Shown here: positions 7,879-16,702 of the stretch, in pieces
How positions within the stretch are numbered: the first letter of the stretch is position 1
How the letters are laid out: every line of letters starts with the position of its first letter
DNA from: an uncultured Bacteroidota bacterium
GTDB taxonomy: Bacteria; Bacteroidota; Bacteroidia; Chitinophagales; Chitinophagaceae
Reading direction: 5' to 3'
Assembly (NCBI GenBank): GCA_903839875.1
Contig: CAIMDZ010000038.1
Span: 1 to 42,025 of the forward strand
DNA length: 42,025 nucleotides
Notes under the pieces: generated by a model
Database searches by the model: none
What the model saw: the letters and a program-made list of their open reading frames with translations, nothing else
Told to the model about the DNA's origin: nothing
Program-made: the position numbers and the translations under genes

Positions 7879-8217
7879 CTGATAACCACCAAACCACCAC
7901 AAAAAATGAAGTGTCACTCCATGCGACAATAATGCGACAATGATTTAACCTAAACAATTGATTTTCAAATGTAAGGTGTGCAAAAAAATAGAAAAATACG
8001 ACAATGATAGGGGCAGCACCCACGTGTCCGCCCTGCTTGTCTGCAGATAGGCAGGCTCAAACACTCGTCCAAAAATATGGACTGATAACCACCAAACCAC
8101 CACAAAAAATGAAGTGTCACACCATGCGACAATAATGCGACAATGATTTAACCTAAACAATTGATTTTCAATTGCAAGGTGTGCAAAAAAATAGAAAAAT
8201 ACGACAATGATAGGGGC
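7879..8217. repeat. two 136-bp direct repeats, 203-bp period
   Basis: Copies at 7879-8014 and 8082-8217 are nearly identical, starting CTGATAACCACCAAACCACC, containing ATGCGACAATAATGCGACAA, and ending AATACGACAATGATAGGGGC. The 67 bp between them contains CCCACGTGTCCGCCCTGC. The end of this unit and the spacer recur at 41917-42005. Open frames across it are short and broken, so I treat it as non-coding repeat. Together with the entries above this accounts for most of the 1.4-kb gene-free stretch 7006-8398. Confidence 0.8.
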
Positions 8218-8370
8218 GGACCCACCAGCACTCAAGCATCTTAAGGCTTTCGACTAAGTACTTACGACTATTTTATGATTCTCGTCAGTTTCAATAAACA
8301 TAATCAATCATTTATTACTTTTAGGGTATACGATTGACGATTTAGTTCCGGGATTAAGATAAAAAATAAT

Positions 8371-8378
8371 TACTTTTG
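8371..8378 (+). promoter_or_regulatory. predicted -7 promoter box
   Basis: TACTTTTG matches TAnnTTTG and lies 20 bp before the ATG of the small secreted protein gene. The -33 box is not clear. Confidence 0.4.
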
Positions 8379-8398
8379 AATTATTGAAAAATTTAAAC

Positions 8399-8803
8399 AT
8401 GAAAAACATTTTTGCGTTATTATTTAGCCTGACTATTGCCATTTTCTCCTCCGGTAATATCATCGCCCAGGAAAAACCTGTAACCCAATTAACATCTGTG
8501 CGGCAAAATGGTGAAACCATCAGTTTTTCACTTACTTCCTCCCAGCCATTTATTTTTGCCAATAACAGGTATGTACTCTATATAGGCCAAAAAGAATTTC
8601 TCAGCCTCGTTCAGTCCAAAGAAAATGGTAAAGGCTACATGACTTTTTATGTACCTGCCCGGGATTTCAATAGTTTAGCAGAAGGCTCGGGTATGTACCT
8701 GTCGTATGGAAAAATTGATGCGGAAAATGTGAACATGGACGAGCAGGCAACAAGCCGCAGATGCTGGTCGCTGGGTAAATTCAGCAAAAGCCTTTTAAAA
8801 TAA
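8399..8803 (+). CDS. small secreted protein of unknown function
   Basis: A 134-residue protein with an N-terminal signal peptide (MKNIFALLFSLTIAIFSSGNIIAQ), so it is probably periplasmic or surface exposed. I do not recognise a family. The mature part looks beta-rich, with a segment NNRYVLYIGQKEF and no cysteine pair or catalytic motif; there is no T9SS C-terminal domain. ATG 8399 is preferred over the TTG at 8384 because it starts the signal peptide directly. It ends 26 bp before the T9SS hydrolase gene on the same strand, so the two are probably transcribed together and may act on the same surface process. Confidence 0.75.
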   Translation: MKNIFALLFSLTIAIFSSGNIIAQEKPVTQLTSVRQNGETISFSLTSSQPFIFANNRYVLYIGQKEFLSLVQSKENGKGYMTFYVPARDFNSLAEGSGMYLSYGKIDAENVNMDEQATSRRCWSLGKFSKSLLK

Positions 8804-8829
8804 TTTTACTTAAATTACTAATACTTACA

Positions 8830-11118
8830 ATGATGTTTAAGAAATTTTTACCTTTATTTTTACTGACGTCTCTGCTGTTTTCTTTCTCATTACAGGTTAT
8901 TGCCCAAACCACTCCCGATCCGGGACTGATGGGTACGCATACCGTTATCAAAAAGGAATATAACCTGGGCGACGCCTATTACGCTGCCATACCACCCTAC
9001 TTAAATCATTCTATGGAATGCCGCGGATCGGTGCATTATCCGTCAGACCTTACTTCAGGGCCATTCCCCGTGCTGTTCTGGCTGCATGGCAGGCACGAAA
9101 CCTGTTATAATCCTTCCACACTTGCCACGTATAGTTCCTGGCCCTGTAACCCCGGAGATTCAGCTATTTTAAGTTACGAAGGTTACGACTATGCCGCCAA
9201 AACCATGGCAAGCCATGGGTATATAGTTATCTCATTATCGGCAAATGCTATCAACGCATACGACGGGGTTTCCGGATTCTCCAGTGATGACGGCATGACC
9301 GCCCGCGGTCAGTTGGTTCAGGATCATATGGATCTGTGGAACGGATGGAATACAACAGTCACCACCGGGCCATTCGACAGCCTGTTCAGGGGTAGGCTGA
9401 ATATGCAGAATATAGGCACCATGGGCCACTCGCGTGGTGGGGAAGGAGTGATATACAATGCAGAATATAACCGCACTCTGGGCAGCCCCTACGGTATTAA
9501 AGCCATACTTACCCTTGCCCCCGTTGATTTTTACAGGCATGTGGTGAATGGCATTGCATTACTGGACATAGCGCCCTATTGTGATGGCGATGTGAACGAC
9601 CTGCAGGGAGTTCACTTTTATGACGATGCGCGCTACAGGGATACAACTGATCTTACCCCCAAGCATACTTTATTGGTAATGGGCGCCAATCATAATTATT
9701 TCAATACAGTATGGACTCCATTATCCTATCCTGCAGGCGGAATAGACGACTGGACCTATACCGGAACTGAGTTATCAACCTACTGCGGTACCAATGCCGT
9801 GGGAAGCGGGCGGTTGGATTCTGCTTCTCAGAAAGCGGTTTATAATACTTACGCAGCGGCTTTTTACCGGTTATATATTGGCAAAGAATTGCAGTTTGCT
9901 CCTATACTTACCGTAAATGATATTAAGCCTCCTGCATCGGCTATTGTGGATTCTTCAAAGCTTTTTGTATCCTACCATGCAGGGCACGAAGACAGGCTGG
10001 ATGTGAATACGGAAGATACGCTCTATGATTACACTGTAAACACTTTGGGTGGCAATGTAACCTTATCATCGTCATTCACAGCTCCTGATATTTGTGGCGG
10101 AGGTCTTGCCCAGCCTGCCTGCGATGCGGGTGTCGGCGGCGCTCAAAAACCTCATGGAGGAACAGCAGGCACAAAAGGCATCGGGCAGATGAAGCTCACC
10201 TGGACAGATACTACTGCTACCTATGATAATGTAGTGCCCGCGGCATACCAGAATTTTACCAAATACCTGGGACTTACATTCAGGTCCTGTGAAAATTTCA
10301 AGGAAACAACCTCGGGCCCTGCCCTGAACTTTAGTGTGCAACTGGTTGATTCATCTGGCAGCATCAGTAACCAGGTAGTGGGCAATTATACGCATGCCTT
10401 ATTTTTTCAACCCGGAACAACAGGAGGCGATCTGCCTAAAGAAGTATTTAATACCATACGGGTTCCCATTAGCGGGTTTACCGGGGTTAACCTTGCCAAA
10501 ATCAGGCATATTAAATTCCATTTCAACCAGGGCGCTGCGGGCGCTGTGCTGGTAAGCGACCTTGCTCTCACCAACCCGGTATGCGGTAATTTCTCCGCGG
10601 CTTTTACTGATAGCCTTACTCATGTGGGTCACAAGGTGCTGTTCACCAATAAATCTTTTTCAGTTGTAAACACGGACACGCTTAAATATTTTTGGAATTT
10701 CGGCGATCCAGCTACTGGTTTGACTGATACATCTACCCTGCAAAATCCGTCTCATATTTTTTCAAAAGTTGCCTCCTATACGGTTTGTCTTACAGTTACC
10801 TCACACCGGAAGAACGGTTTTACCTGCACTGATTCGATATGTACAGTAATAGCTGTGCCGCACGGAACCGGTATACCCGGCCTCGATATGCCGGAAATCA
10901 CCATTATCCCCAATCCCGCAAAAGATTATTTGCAAATAAACGGGGCTGAAAAAACGGACGTCCTAAAATTATTTAATATTTACGGACAGGAAGTATTTAC
11001 TGCATCTATTACTCAGCCAATTATTAATTTGCCTCAAACATTACCGGCAGGTATGTATTTCGCAATAGTTGTTACACCAAATGGTAATTACTACCAGAAG
11101 GTGCTGATAAGCAGGTAA
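8830..11118 (+). CDS. T9SS-exported alpha/beta hydrolase with PKD domain
   Basis: A 762-residue surface or secreted enzyme. A signal peptide (FLPLFLLTSLLFSFSLQVIAQ) leads into an alpha/beta hydrolase domain of about 350 residues, with an oxyanion-type FWLHGRHET segment and the nucleophile elbow GHSRGGEG (Ser201). A beta-rich middle region follows, then a PKD-type domain around residues 590-680 (YFWNFGDPATG, SYTVCLTVTS). The last ~75 residues are a type IX secretion sorting domain (IIPNPAKDYLQ, LFNIYGQEVF, LPAGMYFAIV, QKVLISR). The hydrolase domain resembles secreted esterase/lipase-like enzymes including polyester-hydrolase relatives, but the substrate cannot be read from the sequence. It follows the small secreted gene by 26 bp. 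Confidence 0.82.
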   Translation: MMFKKFLPLFLLTSLLFSFSLQVIAQTTPDPGLMGTHTVIKKEYNLGDAYYAAIPPYLNHSMECRGSVHYPSDLTSGPFPVLFWLHGRHETCYNPSTLATYSSWPCNPGDSAILSYEGYDYAAKTMASHGYIVISLSANAINAYDGVSGFSSDDGMTARGQLVQDHMDLWNGWNTTVTTGPFDSLFRGRLNMQNIGTMGHSRGGEGVIYNAEYNRTLGSPYGIKAILTLAPVDFYRHVVNGIALLDIAPYCDGDVNDLQGVHFYDDARYRDTTDLTPKHTLLVMGANHNYFNTVWTPLSYPAGGIDDWTYTGTELSTYCGTNAVGSGRLDSASQKAVYNTYAAAFYRLYIGKELQFAPILTVNDIKPPASAIVDSSKLFVSYHAGHEDRLDVNTEDTLYDYTVNTLGGNVTLSSSFTAPDICGGGLAQPACDAGVGGAQKPHGGTAGTKGIGQMKLTWTDTTATYDNVVPAAYQNFTKYLGLTFRSCENFKETTSGPALNFSVQLVDSSGSISNQVVGNYTHALFFQPGTTGGDLPKEVFNTIRVPISGFTGVNLAKIRHIKFHFNQGAAGAVLVSDLALTNPVCGNFSAAFTDSLTHVGHKVLFTNKSFSVVNTDTLKYFWNFGDPATGLTDTSTLQNPSHIFSKVASYTVCLTVTSHRKNGFTCTDSICTVIAVPHGTGIPGLDMPEITIIPNPAKDYLQINGAEKTDVLKLFNIYGQEVFTASITQPIINLPQTLPAGMYFAIVVTPNGNYYQKVLISR

Positions 11119-11277
11119 AAGGACAGCAATGTAATGGATTTCTATTTTGATAAAACCCCTGGCCAACCAACAGCGCATTTACATTATTGATTCTATTTAA
11201 GCAATAAAAAGATAATTCTTGTTGTAAATACTGATAAATATCAGTTTTTGCCCCCATTAAAATAACACCATTTATGT

Positions 11278-11285
11278 TATATTTG
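11278..11285 (+). promoter_or_regulatory. predicted -7 promoter box of the formate ligase gene
   Basis: TATATTTG matches TAnnTTTG, 45 bp before the ATG. A TTTG at 11247-11250 is 27 bp upstream, longer than the usual spacer, so the -33 box is uncertain. Confidence 0.45.
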
Positions 11286-11330
11286 CCGCTCGTAAATTTA
11301 AAATTTCATTTACCATCTTAAAAGAAAATT

Positions 11331-13022
11331 ATGCCGGATACAGCGACCAAACCATTTCCTTCAGACATCGAAATTTCAAGATCAACAAAACTGAAACCTA
11401 TTTCAGAAATAGCACAAAACATCGGGATTGACCAGGAAGACATTATACCTTATGGCAAATACAAAGCAAAAGTTCCGCTTTCTTATATTAATGAGGACAA
11501 AATAAAGAACAGCAACCTGATATTGGTAACGGCAATAACTCCCAACAAAGCCGGTGTTGGTAAAACAGTTACGAGTGTAGCCCTATCATTAGGACTTAAT
11601 TATATCGGCAAGAAAGCCGCAGTAGCATTACGTGAGCCAAGCCTCGGCCCTTGCTTCGGCATGAAGGGAGGTGCTGCCGGTGGCGGATATTCACAGGTGT
11701 TGCCTATGGAAGATATCAATCTGCACTTTACCGGAGACTTCCACGCTATTACCTGCGCCAATAACATGATCGCAGCGTTGTTAGACAATTATCAATACCA
11801 GAACAGGCACACACCGAAGGCGCTGGAGCGCATTGTATGGCGCCGTGTGGCTGATGTTAATGACCGTTCACTCAGAAATATTGTTACCGGATTAGGCGGC
11901 AATGCAAATGGCATACCCACTGAGGCCGGCTTTGACATAACTCCTGCATCTGAAATTATGGCGCTTTTCTGCCTGGCCTCCGACGTGGATGACCTGCAGG
12001 CAAGGATCGAGCACATTGTATTAGGATTCACTATAGATAAAAAGCCGTTTACAGTAAAGGACCTGGGTGTTGCTGAAGCGATAACAGTATTATTAAGAGA
12101 TGCGATCTTACCTAACCTGGTGCAGACAACAGAGCAGACAACCGCTTTTGTACACGGAGGGCCTTTTGCAAACATCGCTCATGGCTGCAACACAGTACTT
12201 GCCACAAAAATGGCGATGAGTACCAGCGATTATGTGGTTACTGAATCAGGCTTCGGCAGTGACCTTGGCGCTGAGAAATTCCTCGATATCAAATGCCGCC
12301 TGTCTGGCCTGAGGCCAAAGGCAACGGTTATCGTTGTAACTACTGCAGCGCTGAAACTGCATGGCGGGGTTGATGCAAAAGAAATTAGCAAACCCAACCT
12401 GGAAGCCCTGATAGCCGGGCTCCCGAACCTGCAGCGCCACGTTCAGAATATGAAGAACTTCGGACAAAGTGTAATCGTGTCGTTCAATAAATTCAAGCAT
12501 GATACCGAAGAAGAAGTGAATTATCTTACAAACTTCTGCGAACAGCAAGGTGTTGTATTTGCAATAAATAATGGGTTTGCCAAAGGTGGCGAAGGCGCTG
12601 CCGACCTGGCACAAAAAGTAGTGAATGTGATTGAAAATAATCCTTCGAAAGATATCAATTTCACTTACGAACTCGGAGATCATATTAAAACCAAGATCGA
12701 AAAGATAGCAAAGAAAATATACAGGGCAAGCGACGTGATATTTGACAAAGCCGCCTTTGCTAAACTGAAGTCCTTTGAGGCGAATGGCTGGGGTAATTTG
12801 CCGGTTTGCATTGCGAAGACGCAGTATTCATTTTCTGACGATGAAAAGAAAATATGCGCACCAGAAGGCTTTACCATTAATATCCGTGACCTGGTCATCA
12901 ATGCAGGCGCAGGTTTCATAGTAGCCGTAGCAGGAGAAATAATGCGTATGCCCGGCTTGCCAAAGGATCCGCAGGCATTACATATTAAGCTTGTAAATGG
13001 AGAGATTGAGGGGTTGAGTTAA
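11331..13022 (+). CDS. fhs: formate-tetrahydrofolate ligase
   Basis: Catalyses ATP-dependent joining of formate to tetrahydrofolate to give 10-formyl-tetrahydrofolate, feeding purine and one-carbon metabolism in the cytoplasm. The 563-residue length fits the family. Clear family blocks are the ATP-binding loop [20 protein letters not shown] (near residue 70-90), [20 protein letters not shown], the [14 protein letters not shown] block, and [15 protein letters not shown]. Its C-terminus has the usual [15 protein letters not shown] ending. The gene has its own promoter-like box and a strong terminator, so it is probably monocistronic. Together with the nearby formate channel and formate dehydrogenase it forms a formate-handling block. 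Confidence 0.97.
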   Translation: MPDTATKPFPSDIEISRSTKLKPISEIAQNIGIDQEDIIPYGKYKAKVPLSYINEDKIKNSNLILVTAITPNKAGVGKTVTSVALSLGLNYIGKKAAVALREPSLGPCFGMKGGAAGGGYSQVLPMEDINLHFTGDFHAITCANNMIAALLDNYQYQNRHTPKALERIVWRRVADVNDRSLRNIVTGLGGNANGIPTEAGFDITPASEIMALFCLASDVDDLQARIEHIVLGFTIDKKPFTVKDLGVAEAITVLLRDAILPNLVQTTEQTTAFVHGGPFANIAHGCNTVLATKMAMSTSDYVVTESGFGSDLGAEKFLDIKCRLSGLRPKATVIVVTTAALKLHGGVDAKEISKPNLEALIAGLPNLQRHVQNMKNFGQSVIVSFNKFKHDTEEEVNYLTNFCEQQGVVFAINNGFAKGGEGAADLAQKVVNVIENNPSKDINFTYELGDHIKTKIEKIAKKIYRASDVIFDKAAFAKLKSFEANGWGNLPVCIAKTQYSFSDDEKKICAPEGFTINIRDLVINAGAGFIVAVAGEIMRMPGLPKDPQALHIKLVNGEIEGLS

Positions 13023-13061
13023 ACCCTCCGCTGCACTAGTAAAAGTTACATTTTTATTTTG

Positions 13062-13092
13062 AAAGATCCGGGTGAAAATCCGGATCTTTTTT
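13062..13092 (+). terminator. rho-independent terminator after fhs
   Basis: Perfect arms AAAGATCCGG and CCGGATCTTT with an 8-nt loop, followed by a T run. It lies 40 bp past the fhs stop codon. Confidence 0.85.
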
Positions 13093-13170
13093 CGCTGCAT
13101 CATTGAATGTAAATACCTTAATAATTAATTATTTTTAGCAAAAAGATTAGAATTAATGGTTTTTTATTTT

Positions 13171-13200
13171 TTTGTTGGTTAACCTTTTACCCTACCTTTG
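13171..13200 (+). promoter_or_regulatory. predicted Bacteroidota promoter
   Basis: TTTG at 13171-13174, an 18-bp spacer, and TACCTTTG at 13193-13200, 20 bp before the lipoprotein ATG. This is a good match to the Bacteroidota consensus. Confidence 0.7.
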
Positions 13201-13220
13201 AACCCTAAAAAATTAAAAAT

Positions 13221-13619
13221 ATGAACAGAATAACACTTTCTTTATTTGCCCTGATTGCAGGCGTGATGATGCTGATAAGCTGTGGCGGCGGTGGCGACAT
13301 TAAAGGTAATGCCAACGCATTCATATCTGCAATGAACAAACTGGATATTAAAACAGCCAAGGCTTATGCATCCACGGCATCTAAAGCTTCATTGGATAAA
13401 ATGGAAGAACAGTTAAAAACATTGACTCCGGACCAAAAAAAGCAATTTGATGATGAGGTTGCAAAAAGAAGCAAAACAACTATTACCATTAAAGATGTAA
13501 AAGAAAACGGCGATATAGCAACAGTAACTTTCAGCACTTCCGATGAACCATCCAGGGTGGATTCGCTGCCCATGGTTAAGCAGGACGGAAAATGGCTTGC
13601 TGATTTTAAAATGTTTTAA
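13221..13619 (+). CDS. small lipoprotein, DUF4878-like (copy 1)
   Basis: A 132-residue lipoprotein. The signal sequence ends in a lipobox (MMLISC, Cys21), so the mature protein should be lipidated and anchored to a membrane. The rest fits a small NTF2-like/DUF4878 fold: two helices with the block NAFISAMNKLDIKTAKAY, then beta strands TTITIKDVKENGDIATVTFS and a C-terminal KQDGKWLADFKMF. Such proteins are common in Bacteroidota and have no established role. A paralogue follows 161 bp downstream (13781-14185) with the same layout; each copy has its own promoter and terminator, so the pair is a tandem duplication and not an operon. Confidence 0.82.
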   Translation: MNRITLSLFALIAGVMMLISCGGGGDIKGNANAFISAMNKLDIKTAKAYASTASKASLDKMEEQLKTLTPDQKKQFDDEVAKRSKTTITIKDVKENGDIATVTFSTSDEPSRVDSLPMVKQDGKWLADFKMF

Positions 13620-13643
13620 GAGTTAACGAAAAAGAGTTTATAG

Positions 13644-13692
13644 AATCCCCCGTTATTTCAGGAATGAATTTCCAAAAATACGGGGATTTTTA
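13644..13692 (+). terminator. rho-independent terminator
   Basis: Arms AATCCCCCGT and ACGGGGATT (one bulged C), with a 26-nt loop, followed by TTTT. It follows the first lipoprotein gene. Confidence 0.7.
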
Positions 13693-13752
13693 TATTGCAG
13701 CAATTTCATTTTTATAAATAAATATTCCTGAATGGTTTTCCATTTTTAACAA

Positions 13753-13760
13753 TATCTTTG
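13753..13760 (+). promoter_or_regulatory. predicted -7 promoter box
   Basis: TATCTTTG matches TAnnTTTG and lies 20 bp before the ATG of the second lipoprotein, the same distance as in the first copy. The -33 region is T-rich but lacks an exact TTTG. Confidence 0.55.
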
Positions 13761-13780
13761 AAGCATAAAATTAACATAAG

Positions 13781-14185
13781 ATGAAAAAAATCACACTCAC
13801 GTTATCAGCCCTGTTAATGGCATGTATCATGCTTTTTAGCTGCGGCGGGAACGACCAGGCTGCGGTAAAAGAAGCTGCCAACGGCTTTATTAAGGCCATG
13901 AACAAAATGGACCTGGAATCGGCCAGAAAATATGTTACAGACTCCTCTAAGATAATGGTGGATCAGATGATAACAGAATTGAAAAACATGCCGGAAGACC
14001 GGAAAAAGATGTTCAACGAAAAAATGGCAGAACGTGAAAAGATAACAGTTACCATTAAGGATACCAGGATATACGGCGATAAGGCAACTGTTAGTTTCAC
14101 AGTGAGTGACGAACCTTCCAAGATTGACTCAATACCACTTGTTAAAGCAGGTGGTAAGTGGTTAGCTGATTTTAAAGGATTCTGA
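13781..14185 (+). CDS. small lipoprotein, DUF4878-like (copy 2)
   Basis: A 134-residue paralogue of the preceding gene, with the same lipobox position (CIMLFSC, Cys21), the helix block NGFIKAMNKMDLESARKY, the strand block KITVTIKDTRIYGDKATVSF and the ending KAGGKWLADFKGF. By eye it is roughly half identical to copy 1, so the duplication is not recent. It should be a membrane-anchored lipoprotein of unknown role. Its own TATCTTTG box and a strong terminator make it a separate transcription unit. Copies with separate control may be expressed under different conditions, but nothing in the sequence says which. Confidence 0.82.
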   Translation: MKKITLTLSALLMACIMLFSCGGNDQAAVKEAANGFIKAMNKMDLESARKYVTDSSKIMVDQMITELKNMPEDRKKMFNEKMAEREKITVTIKDTRIYGDKATVSFTVSDEPSKIDSIPLVKAGGKWLADFKGF

Positions 14186-14210
14186 TAGGTAACAACCATT
14201 AGATTTATTT

Positions 14211-14253
14211 ATCCCCGGTATCAAGATATTTCCCCAATACCGGGGATTTTTTT
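14211..14253 (+). terminator. rho-independent terminator
   Basis: Perfect 11-bp arms ATCCCCGGTAT and ATACCGGGGAT, a 15-nt loop, then a run of seven T. It follows the second lipoprotein gene. The rest of the gap to 14582 shows a promoter (next entry) and nothing else I can name. Confidence 0.9.
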
Positions 14254-14469
14254 GCAGCGTAGAAAAAGCCAGGCATCCCTGCCGGGTATCTTTCCTTTTT
14301 ATTTGGCCCTATTCCTGTTTTAAAGAGCTATTCCATACCCAAACGTACTGTATTTGGGGCCTTCTTTATTAATTATTTTTCGATAAATTAATGCCGGAAA
14401 GGAAAAATAATGCTGAAACTTCCGCGTTAAATCCATGGCACACAATACATTGCAAATAGCCTCATGTTA

Positions 14470-14502
14470 TTTGTGCTTTATCAATAATAATAGCTAAATT
14501 TG
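14470..14502 (+). promoter_or_regulatory. predicted promoter of the formate dehydrogenase operon
   Basis: TTTG at 14470-14473, a 21-bp spacer, then TAAATTTG at 14495-14502, matching the Bacteroidota consensus. Transcription would start near 14510, leaving an untranslated leader of about 70 nt before the ATG at 14583. I see no riboswitch-like structure in it. Confidence 0.6.
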
Positions 14503-14582
14503 GGCTTGAAAAGACCGGCAAATAACGGTTAGTATTTTTATGTACTTACCCTGCATTTTATTTGAATAACGAAATATAATCT

Positions 14583-16235
14583 ATGTCTAAGAATCTCAGT
14601 GAATTATCAGGCAGGAAAGGACTTAGGGAAAATCTCTTTGAAGAATTAGGAATTGCAGCAACCCAAACCGGAACAGTTACAAAAGATAAAGCAGAAGTTC
14701 TTGCGAATGAATTCCTGTATGGCAAGGCAAATGTATATGGCGCCATTACATTTTATGATTTCCTGAGACCGGAAAACCAGGGCAAGAGAGTCTATGTATG
14801 CAACGGCAGTTCCTGCCTTACGGCTGGTACACAGGATCAACTAAAAGAAAAACTCAGCGGCGCTTTTAAGGAAGAAGAAATAGGAGAAATGTGTTGCCTG
14901 GGAAGGTGCCATGAAAATAGCTCTTTTCATTATAATGGTAAAAATTACTCCGGCAACGATATTCAGGAAATTGATGCTATAAAGCAGGGAAAGCCGCAGG
15001 AAATGGATAAGTATGCTGTTGCCCATCATGGCACAGCAGTGCTCACCTGCGATTTTCCGGGAGTTGATACTTTTTATAAAACACTCGCTAAAGCGCTTGG
15101 GTTACCCCCTGACCAACTGCTGGGTGAGTTAAAAACATCAGGGCTTAGAGGACGTGGAGGCGCTGGGTTTCCCATAGGGTTTAAAATAGAATCCTGCAAG
15201 AATACTCCCGGCAATGTAAAATTCATCGTTTGCAATGCCGATGAAGGCGACCCCGGAGCTTACAGCGACCGTTACCTGCTGGAAGAACGCCCTCATGCAG
15301 TTTTGTTGGGCATGATCATAGCCGGATATGTAGCAGGGGCACATACAGGAGTGGTATACATACGCGGCGAATACCCTGAAGCAATTGAGATCACCCAAAA
15401 AGCTATTGATGATATCAGGGCTAAAGGATTTATTGGTGAAAACATTTTAGGCTCCGGTTTCACTTACGATTTCAAGATCATAAAAGCACAGGGAGCATAT
15501 ATATGCGGCGAAGAAACAGCGCTGTTATCATCCATTGAAGGGCAACGCCCTGAAGTGCGTGTACGCCCACCCTACCCTACACAACATGGCCTGTTCAATA
15601 AACCAACCGTAGTTAACAATGTAGAAACCCTCGCCTGTATACCATGGGTTGTGGAGAATGGAGGCGCTGCATTTGCGGCTATAGGCAAAGGAAAATCAAC
15701 CGGGACCAAACTGGTATCACTCGATGGATTCTTCAACAGGCCCGGCATTTACGAAGTGGATATGGGAACCCCCCTTTCAATAGTTGCGAATGACCTTGGC
15801 GGTGGATTCCGATCATCCGTTAAGGCCATGCACATCGGAGGGCCATTGGGTGGATTAGTACCTGTGGATAAAATCAATGATCTCACTGTTGACTTTGAAT
15901 CATTCGCACAAAACGGATTTTTATTAGGACATGCATCAGTGGTTTGTTTACCCACTGATTACCCTATAATAAAATACATAGAACACCTGTTCCGTTTCAC
16001 TGCTCACGAAAGCTGCGGTAAATGTTTCCCCTGCCGCCTTGGCTCTATACGTGGTTATGAAATGGTGGATAAGGCAATGAACAGTGATTATAAAATGGAC
16101 AGGGAATTATTTACTGACCTGATCACAACCATGGAGATCGGGTCTTTGTGTGCTTTAGGCGGAGGATTGCCATTGCCTATAAGGAATGCGCTGAAATATT
16201 TTGATAACGAGCTAAAGGAATATTTTGAAAACTAA
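14583..16235 (+). CDS. formate dehydrogenase beta subunit, NuoE-NuoF fusion
   Basis: The NADH-forming module of an NAD-dependent formate dehydrogenase. Residues 1-150 form a NuoE-like part with a thioredoxin-fold [2Fe-2S] site: Cys73 and Cys78 (CNGSSC) plus Cys105 and Cys109 (CLGRC). Residues 155-550 are NuoF-like: the FMN/NAD glycine block GRGGAGFPIGFK near 190, CNADEGDPGAYSDR near 217, and the [4Fe-4S] cysteines 478, 481, 484 (SCGKCFPC) and 523. The length (550) matches the fused FdsB/HydB-type subunits. It is the first gene of an operon with an aspartic protease gene and the alpha subunit gene. Bifurcating hydrogenase subunits look alike, but the neighbouring alpha subunit is a formate dehydrogenase, which settles the role. 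Confidence 0.9.
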   Translation: MSKNLSELSGRKGLRENLFEELGIAATQTGTVTKDKAEVLANEFLYGKANVYGAITFYDFLRPENQGKRVYVCNGSSCLTAGTQDQLKEKLSGAFKEEEIGEMCCLGRCHENSSFHYNGKNYSGNDIQEIDAIKQGKPQEMDKYAVAHHGTAVLTCDFPGVDTFYKTLAKALGLPPDQLLGELKTSGLRGRGGAGFPIGFKIESCKNTPGNVKFIVCNADEGDPGAYSDRYLLEERPHAVLLGMIIAGYVAGAHTGVVYIRGEYPEAIEITQKAIDDIRAKGFIGENILGSGFTYDFKIIKAQGAYICGEETALLSSIEGQRPEVRVRPPYPTQHGLFNKPTVVNNVETLACIPWVVENGGAAFAAIGKGKSTGTKLVSLDGFFNRPGIYEVDMGTPLSIVANDLGGGFRSSVKAMHIGGPLGGLVPVDKINDLTVDFESFAQNGFLLGHASVVCLPTDYPIIKYIEHLFRFTAHESCGKCFPCRLGSIRGYEMVDKAMNSDYKMDRELFTDLITTMEIGSLCALGGGLPLPIRNALKYFDNELKEYFEN

Positions 16236-16245
16236 AGGAACAGAT

Positions 16246-16665
16246 ATGGGGCTTATATATGCAGATGTGGAACTGATCAATGGTGAAGACATTGCAATGG
16301 CAAGAAGGCACATTATAGGTGAGGATGAAATAAAACGCATACATGTTAATATCCTTGTTGATACAGGTTCATATATGCTGGCTATCAATGAGATTATAAA
16401 AGAGCAGTTGCAATTGCCGGTAGTGGAAACAAGAAAAGCACAAACTGCTACCGGGCATATTGTAGAATGTGAGGTAGTAGCACCAGTAGAGCTTAGATTT
16501 AAGAACCGTTCTACTACTTGCCGGGCGATAGTATTGCCGGGCGATGCAGAACCTTTACTTGGCGCAATACCATTGGAGGATATGGATGTACTCATACATC
16601 CGCTAAGAAATGAATTAATAGTAAACCCTGAGCATCCCTATTTTGCTCAGATGAAAATGAAATAG
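16246..16665 (+). CDS. retropepsin-like clan AA aspartic protease
   Basis: A 139-residue protein with the retroviral-type aspartic protease motif VDTGS (residues 38-42, catalytic Asp39) and a downstream hydrophobic-hydrophobic-Gly block (AEPLLGAIPLEDMDV), as in small clan AA proteases, which act as dimers. There is no signal peptide, so it is probably cytoplasmic. ATG 16246 was chosen because AAAGGA lies at a suitable distance before it; an upstream TTG at 16225 would overlap the previous gene. It sits 10 bp after the beta subunit and 37 bp before the alpha subunit of formate dehydrogenase, so it is co-transcribed. A role in maturation or turnover of the enzyme is possible but is inference from position only. 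Many such genes exist as solitary genes of unknown function. Confidence 0.8.
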   Translation: MGLIYADVELINGEDIAMARRHIIGEDEIKRIHVNILVDTGSYMLAINEIIKEQLQLPVVETRKAQTATGHIVECEVVAPVELRFKNRSTTCRAIVLPGDAEPLLGAIPLEDMDVLIHPLRNELIVNPEHPYFAQMKMK

Positions 16666-16702
16666 GCGTTAAATGATGAGTTTACCCTCATAAAAAAATA
16701 CA

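Noticed and set aside
7723-8235. Frames of 68 and 96 residues on the minus strand
   Set aside because: They run through the direct repeats; the two copies translate in different frames with early stops, so coding is not conserved.
14338-14360. Hairpin with CCCAAA and TTTGGG arms as a regulatory site
   Set aside because: The stem is short, its loop is long, and it is far from both the preceding terminator and the promoter of the next gene.
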